Assembly: GCA_033852115.1 (NCBI GenBank)
Contig: JAWSVE010000008.1
Location: 248,001 to 312,000 of the forward strand
Reading direction: 5' to 3'
Source of the DNA: JAWSVE01 sp033852115
GTDB lineage: Bacteria > Pseudomonadota > Gammaproteobacteria > Pseudomonadales > Cellvibrionaceae
Length of the DNA stretch: 64,000 nt
Numbering within the stretch: the stretch's first letter is position 1; each line of letters begins with the position of its first letter. The position numbers and the translations under genes were made by a program. This document shows positions 1 to 9,400 of this stretch, piece by piece. The notes below the pieces were generated by a model that was given only the letters and a program-made list of their open reading frames with translations, did no database searches and was not told the origin of the DNA.

Positions 1-2
1 AA

Positions 3-1367
3 TTTCTAGAGCGTTTAGCCAATTACCGTATGGCGATACTCATGGCGTTTTATAGTCTGGTTGGCAATATCCTACAGTATTTAAAAGATTGCTTTTGTCA
101 TCACTTATTAGTCAAGTGTCCGAGTTGCGACGATGACAATGTGATCTATCTCGCGACAGTAGAAATCCGTGAAAATGAAGTTTATAAAATATGTAACTTC
201 GACAAGCGCAAGTACGTGAAGTCATTTCCGACAGTCGACTATTGGATGTCACTGGTGCCTATCATGCCGTTGATTAAAACAGCGGTGAGCAAGGTGTGTT
301 GTTCAATCATTCCAAATATATTTGATAAATATGCCGACACTGTCGTTCGTTCACCGAAACAATCGGCTGGGCAGAATGCAGCAGGTAATAACAGCGTCAA
401 AGCTCAACAAGCCCGCCAGGTGATGCAGGTTGTACAAACCACTGATACTAAAGCTATTTGGCGAAATCAAACCAATAGTATCAACCTGGTAACCCAGCTC
501 GGTGGCGATCGTGTCAGTAATTTTATTGATGTAAATCGTACCAATCAGACGGGCGTAGGAAAGCAAGCGCTGCTTCAAGCTGATGTCGATCAAGCGGTTG
601 TAGAGTTAGAGAAGAATAATATTACCGTTTCCAGCGTTGAAGAGTACGACCCCAATAAAGCGAACGTCTATTTGGCTGAATACAATAAAGCGCCGCCGCG
701 TATCGATCCTGGGAGTGAGGTCATCTTGATTAAAAAAGGTGATCGAGTGATGTACTACGCACCGAAACAGACTACAAGATCGGCGACTAGTGTTGATTTC
801 ACAAGTGTGGAAATTTCAGAAACCTTGAAAGGTGAGTTAGTGGCATTAGAGCAGCGTAAAACAGCGCTGTCCGATATGACACACCTTGAGGCTGAACTTG
901 CGCAGGCTGAAGCTCGACGCAACAGTTTGTCTGAAACAGAATCGTTAAAAGCTGAATTGGCTGACTTGCAGAGCCAGAAAGCGAGCATGGAAGCAGAGTT
1001 GGCTGGCATAAAATCAGAATTCAGTAGTATTCAAAATACTCGCACCCAAGAAGAAGCAATGCTGACACAAATTAAGGCTGAGCGAGAAGCGTTGGCGGCT
1101 GATTTATCGGGTCTTAGTCAGAACCTAAAAGATATGGATGCCATGCGTAAAGAGTTAGCGGTCGAAGTCAACAAAACGAGGCCAGTGGCTGATTTGGCAG
1201 AAGTTGATACACAAACCGATGCGCTTTTAAAAGAGGCAGGTATTCGAACGATAGACGAGCTAGCTAAAGCCAGCGAGTCTAGCCTGGCATTAAATAGCGA
1301 TGCTGATGTGCAAAAAATGAAATTAGCCATTGACGCAGCCAAAAACAAGTTGAGCCTGTTACCTTAA
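3..1367 (+). CDS. eCIS-associated coiled-coil / helix-hairpin-helix protein (5' end cut by window)
   Basis: The frame is open from base 3, so the ATG at 30 is probably internal and the real start lies to the left. Counted from that ATG, residues 1-95 are Cys-rich and partly hydrophobic, with a CPSC pair near 30-33. Residues 265-385 form a heptad-like coiled coil with repeated LKAEL/EAEL units. Residues 395-445 resemble a small helix-hairpin-helix domain (LLKEAGIRTIDELAKAS). I do not recognise a named family. Its place directly before DUF4157 cargo genes suggests a role in an extracellular contractile injection system, which is inference. Confidence 0.6.
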   Translation, partial: FLERLANYRMAILMAFYSLVGNILQYLKDCFCHHLLVKCPSCDDDNVIYLATVEIRENEVYKICNFDKRKYVKSFPTVDYWMSLVPIMPLIKTAVSKVCCSIIPNIFDKYADTVVRSPKQSAGQNAAGNNSVKAQQARQVMQVVQTTDTKAIWRNQTNSINLVTQLGGDRVSNFIDVNRTNQTGVGKQALLQADVDQAVVELEKNNITVSSVEEYDPNKANVYLAEYNKAPPRIDPGSEVILIKKGDRVMYYAPKQTTRSATSVDFTSVEISETLKGELVALEQRKTALSDMTHLEAELAQAEARRNSLSETESLKAELADLQSQKASMEAELAGIKSEFSSIQNTRTQEEAMLTQIKAEREALAADLSGLSQNLKDMDAMRKELAVEVNKTRPVADLAEVDTQTDALLKEAGIRTIDELAKASESSLALNSDADVQKMKLAIDAAKNKLSLLP

Positions 1368-1475
1368 CGGAGAAAAACGGGTGTTGATAACGCAATTGAG
1401 CGAGATGTATATATCACCCGCGTTAGATCCAGATGACAAGGCTCCAAATGATAAATCTTCGTATGACAGATAGGG

Positions 1476-1490
1476 TGGCTAGAACGTTGC
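1476..1490 (+). promoter_or_regulatory. Sigma-54 (-24/-12) promoter before the first DUF4157 gene
   Basis: The sequence TGGCTAGAACGTTGC matches the RpoN consensus TGGCAC-N5-TTGC, with GG and GC dinucleotides exactly ten bases apart. Transcription would begin near 1500, about 100 bases before the toxin gene at 1599. A sigma-54 activator gene lies downstream at 12028, which supports the reading. The only departure is in the CAC part of the -24 box. Confidence 0.6.
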
Positions 1491-1598
1491 GGATTGTGCG
1501 CTGAAGCGTTCAGTTTTGCTGTAAAAGAAGCAGTAATAAGCGTCTCAATGTCGATAGTGTACTTGGGCAAAATCACAGGTTCGGGTTGAAATAGACTT

Positions 1599-4500
1599 AT
1601 GCATTATGGGCAAACTAATTGGTTCAAGCCGGCAACTGCATTACGCAAAAACAAACCTGCAGCCGACATAAATAGTCCAGAGCAGCATGATGCCGTTCGT
1701 GAAGTTATTGCGGATTCCACATCAGGTAAAGTGCAACCTAAATTAGCCATTAGTCAGCCCACAGACCCCAGTGAACAGCAGGCCGATCGGGTTGCTGAGG
1801 CTGTTGTAAGTAATCGAGACCAGTCGAGTGCGCAAAATACGCAAATCAACCGTACCGAAATGCCTAAGGGACCACGCATAGATCGAGTGTGTAATGAATG
1901 TGAGGAAGAGCTTCATAGAAAGCCAAATGGCGTAAGTACCCCAAGTCCTACTTCTGCCCCTCAGATGGGCACTGGTGAGCCTATTCCCGATAATCTAAAA
2001 CGTTATTTTGAACCGCGTTTTGGTGCAGATTTTAGTCAAGTTAGATTGCATCGTGATAGCGGGACGGCAGATTATGCTAGTTCCATTAACGCACGTGCAT
2101 TTACTTATGGGAATCATATTGGTTTTGCAAATGGTCAATTCGGTGAGGATACACAGGGAAAAAAACTATTAGCACATGAACTAACCCATGTTATTCAACA
2201 AAATAAGCTAGGCTCACGCCCGCCAATATCTTCGGAGTCGAACCAGACTTTGAACCGAAGTGTATCAAGTAGCTCCTTGTGTCCTGACGGTGTTAATGGT
2301 GCACCACCTAGCGCTGAAATATTTATTACCTTGACAGAAATGTTGGTGAGTAGCTCGATTACCATGGCGAATCTGCGACTTACATTTGATATTCAAGCGC
2401 TAGAATCGGGTAATCGGCCGACAAACTCTAAAAGCTTCAACGCCTATCTTTTACGTTTTGGATTGCCTGAACAATTAGACAACGGGAAATATAAAGAGCG
2501 ATTTTCTGGCAGCCAGTTTGATACCGAGGACGAAGCAATATTGTCGGAGCTGAGAACAATTAAAGCCCGGCTAACCCGCATACAACGCTTCTTTGACCGG
2601 TCTATTCGTTATTTATGCACTAGTGATACCGCAAATACCCGGGTAGGAAGTTGCAATGACTCCTGTGACGGTGCTTTTGCTTGGGTGTGTACCAGCGGAG
2701 GTGCGCCAAGAACCATCGTGCTATGTCCAGCTTTTTGGTCTATGTCAGCACAAGATCGCGCTATCGGATTAATACACGAAGTGTCGCATTTACTATTTGG
2801 TTTTGGCGACCCTTCAGGGGCCTCGATGACAACCAGCCTTCGCGGTAGAAACCCTGTGTGTTATTCGGGGTTTGTTGCGTCTACATCGGATCAAAACCCG
2901 CCTGATCCAGATTGTCCCGTATTACCACTACCAGGCGCTACGTCCGAAACGGAGCAACCCGGTCCAGCAGTTCAACCGAAACTGACTATAGGTGACGCGA
3001 ATAGCCCGCAAGAAAAGCAAGCTGATCTTGTCGCCGACGCAGTTGTGGGAAATTCAGTATTTAATTCACCAGTGACGCAACACATTGATGGAATAACTAT
3101 TCATCGGCTATGCGATGAATGTGAAGAAGAACTACATCGTCAACCAACAACCGGGAAGCATGGCAATTCGAAAGCCGAAGCTGGATCACCTCCTTTAACG
3201 GGGGGACGACCTATGTCTACTTCAACACGGCAATTTTTTGAACCGCGTTTTAGGCATGATTTTTCCCAGGTGAAAATCCATGATAACCCTGCTGTTCATC
3301 AGTACGCAGCGTCAATCAACGCAAAAGCATTTACGTATAAAAATAATATTGGTTTTGGCCAAGGCCAAAATAGGGATGATGATGCGGGTAAAACATTGCT
3401 CGCCCATGAATTAACGCATGTCATTCAACAAAATTCTGCGGGTAATCTTATTCAACGGCAAGATGTTGCGGAAGCAGCAGCACCAGAGTCTACTGATGAA
3501 CATGATAGTGATCTGGCCCGTGGAGAGATGCGCATTCGTAGGGAAAATTCAGGTGCTTGGGTTTATACCTTTAATCGTGAAGATGTGAGAACGTGGGACG
3601 ACCCTGAGATTGCCGTTTTTCGTGTTTATATGGAACACGCTTTCCATGGTATGACGCAGATAGTTGTGGATGCTTGGCTCGCTGATAATCGCGGTGGAGC
3701 GGGGCTGAGAATTAGTGGTGGAATTGATCCAAGAGACGAGCAATATGGTTCACGTCCTTTGTCCGTGCGTGTGGTCTTGCCGTTTCACCAATCGGTTATT
3801 TCTTGGTTGGAGACACATTACTCGACAATCGTTCCGGTTGATGTTGATGGCGGGGTAGTTGCTATTCCGCCTGAGTCCGTAGCGATAGGTGGAGGGGTAA
3901 CGGTCGAAGGTGGCGCTAATCCCGACGCACCAGGTACAGAACAAGCAAATGCAGAAGGCACGCGAACACCTTTAAGGCCCGATCACTCGGTCATGGAGGG
4001 TGATACGGAATTAAGTGTACTTTATTTACTGTTAATGGAGCATTTTACTAGCCTGACCGTTACCGATGAAATGCGAGGCATGGCCTCAAATGGGCTTACA
4101 CCAGATGAGCTGCAAGCGATCATTGGTGATGACTCATTACGTGAAATGTTAACAATGTTATTCACCCAAGGTTGGGTGGAGTTCCAGCGGGCCGGTGGTG
4201 AGCAAGTCGATATTTTTGGGTCGTTAATCGAGCGAATTATAGAACAATTCACTCGGGGCAATGTTAATGCGCAATCAAATTTATTGCGTATTGGTTTTGG
4301 CATTCCTGAGCGAAATATCTTAGGCATCGCTCATCGAAATAACGGCATGCTACTTTACGATGATCTTGGCTTACCGTTGCGTGGTATTTCAGGTATCGCT
4401 TGGCGGGATCATGGCTTTGTCGGTTTTGCGGTAACTGAAGATACTACCCGCGAAGCGATGGAATCTGATGAGACCATGAGTCGTGATGAAGCAATTGACC

Positions 4501-6359
4501 GCTTAGTTGGAAATTTATTTGCGCAGGCTTTAGGTACGCACGAAAGTGCAATGGTAGCTCAGGGCGTCGATGCAGCGATGAGGCATATCGACGAAGTGAA
4601 AGTACGTGTCGAGCGGGGTTTACTGCCAGAAGTTATCGATACTATCGAAGAGACAATCGGAGTCCTAATATTTTTCATGGTGGGGCATGCATTTTCTCGG
4701 TCTCTTATCTCACGAGGTGGTTTTGCTGCATTGGTTGGTGTTGGGTTAGAGGTCGCGCTGCGTGCTGCAGGGTACATCTTTGGCGTGCAATTCTTATCGG
4801 ATTCTTGGGAGGCGTTGCGAGAGTCTGCATTTCATCTAAGTCGAGTGCGGGAAGATGAAGAGGGGAACCTCACTGCATTATCGGAAGTGCATTTGGATCA
4901 AGCTGCAGCACCCGTCAGGCAGCTAATTAATTTAACCGCTGCGGCTATGACATTTGGTGTCTTCGCGCGAGTAGTGCGCGGTGTACGTAATGGCCGTCGG
5001 GCGCGCTGGGGAAGGCAAAGAGGCCGGTTAGGCGATTGGCGAAGTAGTACTTTAGCGCTGCGCCTAATGTTGGAGGTTGGGCGAGGTGTTAGGGAAGGCA
5101 CTCAGCTTGAGTCTGGGTATGGTGGCACGACAGTTGAAGCTCCACGGGTAGAGGCGCCTTCGGCAGAAGTGCCTCAGATGGAAACTCCCCAAGTCGAAGC
5201 GCCACGCGTTGAAGCCCCGGCAGCTGAGGCTGCGCCAGTCGAAACACCCAGAGTAGAAACACCAGCGACTGAAACTACTGCGCCCGAATTATCAGCACGA
5301 GCCCGTGCAGCGAGAGCTAGAACCGGCGATGGTTTGGTTCGATTGTTTTTGGCTGAGCCAGAAACCTTCGATGCGAACAGTTTAACTCCTCAACAGCGAC
5401 AAGCGATGCTTGAAGCATTTATGCGAAACCCTGATGCGTATGTTGAAGCGGCAGAGACCGAGATAGGGGATTCGTTGTTGTCTCGCTTGGTTGCCGAAAT
5501 GAGAGGAGAAACTACTAGCGAGCCTTCTGCTGAAGTACCTGCCGAACCACGTTTAGAAAGTTCCGAAGCGCCATCGGCAGCGGATGCCAATCCTGTTGCT
5601 GAAAGCGCTTATCCTCAAGCCGCTCCTGAAATACCTGTTGAAGTTCCAGTGCTAGATCCTGCCACACAAGTTACGGTTAATACGCGCAGTAATATTTATT
5701 ACCCTCCAGGCGTGAGATATCACGGGTCGACGGGTAGATACTGGGAGTCAATGACTCTTGCGGAAGCTGAAGCACGTGGGGCGAGAGCAACTCGCCTCCA
5801 GCCGACGCGTGCAGCGCCGCCCTCCGGCGTTTATGAAGTTGAGAGGCCTTCAGAGGGGTTAGCACGTGTTGTTTTGAGAGCTTGGCTTGGTCGAAGAGAG
5901 GCGCGGGCAGGTTTAGAGCGATTAATGTTCAGTGCTGGCGAGTACGCGGTTCAAATTATCCAAGGTTGGCAACGCGCTCATGCGAGTGGTGCCGGAGTTG
6001 GTGCAGAAAGCGGAAGAGGAATTCGTTTAGCCCCAGAATTTGTTAATCAGATTTTACAAAATCGAGGGATAGAACGTTTCTTGCGTCGGTTGAGAGATCA
6101 AGCATTTGAAAATAATGGTCAGGTGCATGTGACCACTATTGTAGAAACCCACCCATTAACTTTAAGGCTTCGTTCGATTACGTATCGTATCGAAATGCTA
6201 ACTGAATCCGGACGCATGGAGACGCTGGGTGATGTCACCATCGATGTGACGCCGGAAGGTCATTCTACGGGTAGCGTACGGGCAGCAGGATCGGATGCGT
6301 ATGCATCAACACCAACCTATGATGTAAATGGTAACGTTGTTGAAGGAGGCGGTAACTAA
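1599..6359 (+). CDS. Giant eCIS-type cargo protein with two DUF4157 modules and an internal HExxH peptidase-like domain
   Basis: The 1586-residue protein contains the same leader module twice. Each copy has a PKL/QAD stretch, a CxxC-EEELHR motif (C98/C101 and C505/C508) and a DUF4157 domain ending in HELTHVIQQ (HELTH at 193-197 and 603-607). DUF4157 is a known mark of cargo loaded into contractile injection systems. Between the copies lies another zinc-binding motif, HEVSH at 393-397, preceded by an LCPAFW stretch as in lysine-specific or deuterolysin-like peptidases. After copy two come a hydrophobic region (about 1015-1070), a Pro/Glu/Ala repeat of VEAPR/VETPR units (about 1178-1230) and an unrecognised C-terminal 250 residues. 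It looks like two toxins fused in frame. The ribosome binding site at 1599 is weak. Confidence 0.8.
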   Translation: MHYGQTNWFKPATALRKNKPAADINSPEQHDAVREVIADSTSGKVQPKLAISQPTDPSEQQADRVAEAVVSNRDQSSAQNTQINRTEMPKGPRIDRVCNECEEELHRKPNGVSTPSPTSAPQMGTGEPIPDNLKRYFEPRFGADFSQVRLHRDSGTADYASSINARAFTYGNHIGFANGQFGEDTQGKKLLAHELTHVIQQNKLGSRPPISSESNQTLNRSVSSSSLCPDGVNGAPPSAEIFITLTEMLVSSSITMANLRLTFDIQALESGNRPTNSKSFNAYLLRFGLPEQLDNGKYKERFSGSQFDTEDEAILSELRTIKARLTRIQRFFDRSIRYLCTSDTANTRVGSCNDSCDGAFAWVCTSGGAPRTIVLCPAFWSMSAQDRAIGLIHEVSHLLFGFGDPSGASMTTSLRGRNPVCYSGFVASTSDQNPPDPDCPVLPLPGATSETEQPGPAVQPKLTIGDANSPQEKQADLVADAVVGNSVFNSPVTQHIDGITIHRLCDECEEELHRQPTTGKHGNSKAEAGSPPLTGGRPMSTSTRQFFEPRFRHDFSQVKIHDNPAVHQYAASINAKAFTYKNNIGFGQGQNRDDDAGKTLLAHELTHVIQQNSAGNLIQRQDVAEAAAPESTDEHDSDLARGEMRIRRENSGAWVYTFNREDVRTWDDPEIAVFRVYMEHAFHGMTQIVVDAWLADNRGGAGLRISGGIDPRDEQYGSRPLSVRVVLPFHQSVISWLETHYSTIVPVDVDGGVVAIPPESVAIGGGVTVEGGANPDAPGTEQANAEGTRTPLRPDHSVMEGDTELSVLYLLLMEHFTSLTVTDEMRGMASNGLTPDELQAIIGDDSLREMLTMLFTQGWVEFQRAGGEQVDIFGSLIERIIEQFTRGNVNAQSNLLRIGFGIPERNILGIAHRNNGMLLYDDLGLPLRGISGIAWRDHGFVGFAVTEDTTREAMESDETMSRDEAIDRLVGNLFAQALGTHESAMVAQGVDAAMRHIDEVKVRVERGLLPEVIDTIEETIGVLIFFMVGHAFSRSLISRGGFAALVGVGLEVALRAAGYIFGVQFLSDSWEALRESAFHLSRVREDEEGNLTALSEVHLDQAAAPVRQLINLTAAAMTFGVFARVVRGVRNGRRARWGRQRGRLGDWRSSTLALRLMLEVGRGVREGTQLESGYGGTTVEAPRVEAPSAEVPQMETPQVEAPRVEAPAAEAAPVETPRVETPATETTAPELSARARAARARTGDGLVRLFLAEPETFDANSLTPQQRQAMLEAFMRNPDAYVEAAETEIGDSLLSRLVAEMRGETTSEPSAEVPAEPRLESSEAPSAADANPVAESAYPQAAPEIPVEVPVLDPATQVTVNTRSNIYYPPGVRYHGSTGRYWESMTLAEAEARGARATRLQPTRAAPPSGVYEVERPSEGLARVVLRAWLGRREARAGLERLMFSAGEYAVQIIQGWQRAHASGAGVGAESGRGIRLAPEFVNQILQNRGIERFLRRLRDQAFENNGQVHVTTIVETHPLTLRLRSITYRIEMLTESGRMETLGDVTIDVTPEGHSTGSVRAAGSDAYASTPTYDVNGNVVEGGGN

Positions 6360-6411
6360 ACCGCGCATTTGTTTGTGGCAATTATGACTGCTAATTCAAA
6401 AGATAGATAAA

Positions 6412-9400
6412 GTGGAAGCGTCGCTAAAAACTCCCAAAGCTACGCAACCCAAAAAAGCGACTGCTGTTAAAAAAAGTCGACGATCACGTCTGTCTGATCA
6501 TAATGAAAACGTTGTCTCTATTCTTAAAAGTGCCAATATAAAAGTTGGCCAGCCGGACGATCATCTAGAGAAAGAGGCGGATAGAATTGCTGAGCAGGTT
6601 ATTAGTCATGCTGTTCATGAAAGATCCGTTGGTTATTCCGGTGCACATAGCGATACCGGTCTAGGCAACAACAAGGCGGCTAAAAAAACGCAGCAGGAAA
6701 GTTACAAATTACCGCCGAGCTCCTCTCAAACGTCTGATTCAACCACGTCGATACATTCTGCATCCGGTCACCAAAAATCTTCACAGACACGAGTCAAACC
6801 GCCATCACTGCAAAATACCTTGGTAAGCGTGCAACGAGTCTGCTCTCAGTGTGAAGAAGAAGTACAGCTAAAAAAGGATGAGTTTCGGGACGATGTATAC
6901 GAAAGTAGTTCACATCGGGATAAGTCACACACTATTGGGTATCACCATACACAAGGGATAGCGGAGGGTATTCGAACCATTCGACACGGAGGTCATAAAC
7001 TACAAGACCCTGAATTTTATCAGCAACGTATGGGGTATGATTTTTCTAATGTGCGTATCCATACAGATGAAAAAGCAAACCGTTTAGCACAACAGCTTGG
7101 AGCGAAAGCGTTTACGTATGGCAATCACATTGTCTTTGCAAACGGGCGCTATGTTCCTGGTAGTGTCGACGGTAAAAAATTACTCGCCCATGAGCTTGCT
7201 CATACTATCCAGCAGGGTGCGGTAAAAAATGCTATTCAACATCATGACCTATCTGCCTCGGCGTCAACATCCGCCCCAATTCGTGTGTCGCCTGCATCGC
7301 CCGATGTGCAGGCCGATTTAGAAGACGATGTATTGGATCTGTGGGATAGCGGTGTTAATTATGTTTCTGATAAGGCATCTAGCGCGGGAGACGCACTGGT
7401 ATCTGGTGCCCGAGCAGTTGGGCGAGGCGTGGCCCGCGGTGCAGAATATGTCGGTGATCTAGCTGTAGATGCCTACGAAAGTACCCGCGACTTTGTGCTC
7501 GATTATCTAGAGGAGTTTGCCCCTGAGCTATTGTCGTTTATGCGTGGGGATATCGTTGGAACGATTAAAGACAAAATTATTGCTGGTTTGGATCATTTAT
7601 TTAATGGTTTTGGCTCTAAAATTCAAACCGAAGGCCTCGTCCCTGCATTGACCAGTGTGTTTGGAGAATTTACGGGCACCGTTAAACAAATTGCCACGGA
7701 TTTATCGGCGGGTAACTGCGAATCATTATTTGAGGCCATGCGGTCAATCAAAGGCTTCGGGGAAAAACTACTAGGCCCTGCATTCGATGACTTGCGTGCA
7801 ATGCTGGGCATGGCAGGAGATTTTTTTGGAGACCTCTGGAATGACTACGGGCAACCCGCCTGGAAGGCAATAGAACAGCTGGCGGGTGGGGCATGGACAT
7901 GGGTTTCTGATACCGCGACCTGGTTATGGAATCAAACGGCTGGTTTGCGCAGCATGGCCAGCTATATCTGGGAAGAGTATAAACGACTATTTAATGTCGC
8001 TTGGACAGAAACAGGCGATCTTCTTACGTGGCTAAAAGATAAGGCTGCTGAAGCGTGGGAAGACATCAAAGAATTTTTGGGACCGGCGTTATTACCGTTA
8101 CAAGTTATAGCGGGAATTTTTGCGCTATTCACGCCGATGGCCCCAGTGGTCGTTATTGGCGTCGGCGTGCCAATGTTATGGCAAGCCGTGAATTGGGTGG
8201 TCGATAACTGGAACGAGCTAGAGGTTGTGGTTACCGCCAAAGAAATTTTAGCGACCTACATTTTGCCTACTCTTCACGTGGGTCTTGAAACACTCCAATT
8301 ATTGTTGTCCTCAGCATCGACTTGGTTAACGGCACAGGCGGCAGCAATAAACGCAGCTGTTACCAATGCGCTAACTGCGATTGGTGCGATGCCAGTACTA
8401 CGAGCACTGGCTGGCATGTTCCGCACATTGGCCGACGCTGTAAGCGCTGCCTTTACGTGGGTTGCCGATACATTTGTCGGCATTCTCACCGATATAAAAG
8501 ACTTGGTATTGTCATACAGACACATCATATCGCCACTGATGGTGCTGCTGGCCGCCGTAATAATGTTTCCATTGAACCCGTGGATTCTCACCATTGTCTT
8601 AACAGGTTGGGCTTGGCGTATTCTCCCAGATTGTTTCAAACCGCCGATTATTAATTCGTGGCTAGATACGGCTATTTGGTTCGTTGGAGCCATGCCAGAC
8701 TTTGACATGTTTGGCCCCGCATGGCCGCAAGCCAAAGAAAAAATTATCGAAGCATTAAATAGCCTGCGAGAAATGTCACCAGATGCGAAGATCGAAGGTG
8801 CCAATCGAATCGCAAAAATGATGACAGGTGAAGACTTTACCTGGATCGCCAATTTAGTCCGCGCCGCGTGGCAAATGCCCGATCATTTTATCGGTAAGGT
8901 CGAAGAGGAATTAGTCGGGCAAGATTTAAACCAACCACTACCGATAGAACGTTTACCCGAAGATGCGTTAGAGGCAGACAGTGGACAATCTATTGATGAT
9001 GCTCTGGGGTTATTGGGTAAAGATAACCTTACTGATGACGATGTTGTTGTGGATCCTGTCGCTATATCGAGTTGGGATCCTGAGCTGTTGCATGAACTGA
9101 ATGTACCTGATGGAGGTGAGGTGTCTATTGGCGCCGGAATGCCGGAAGATATCGCTTCACCCCAAGGCGTGGCTGATGAACTAAGCCAGAACGAAATGGG
9201 CGATGAAAGCAATGGCGGTGTGATGCCGGAGGTATTCCAACCTATACCTGAAGATCCAGAGGAACAGTTAACCTACCTTGCTAATCAGCCAACAGATATT
9301 AGTTGCGACGATAAAGAAAAAACCGAAGAACCGGCGACCGCTCAAGAAGTGCCTGCTGCTGCAAGGCAATTTGGCCCCTTCACCGCGATGCAGCGCTTTA

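Noticed and set aside
6375..6391. Sigma-54-like box before the second DUF4157 gene
   Set aside because: GG and GC are eleven bases apart instead of ten, and RpoN promoters do not tolerate this.
8274..8852. 192-codon minus-strand frame inside the HNH toxin gene
   Set aside because: It is fully contained in a well-supported gene in another frame and has low-complexity composition typical of an antisense shadow.
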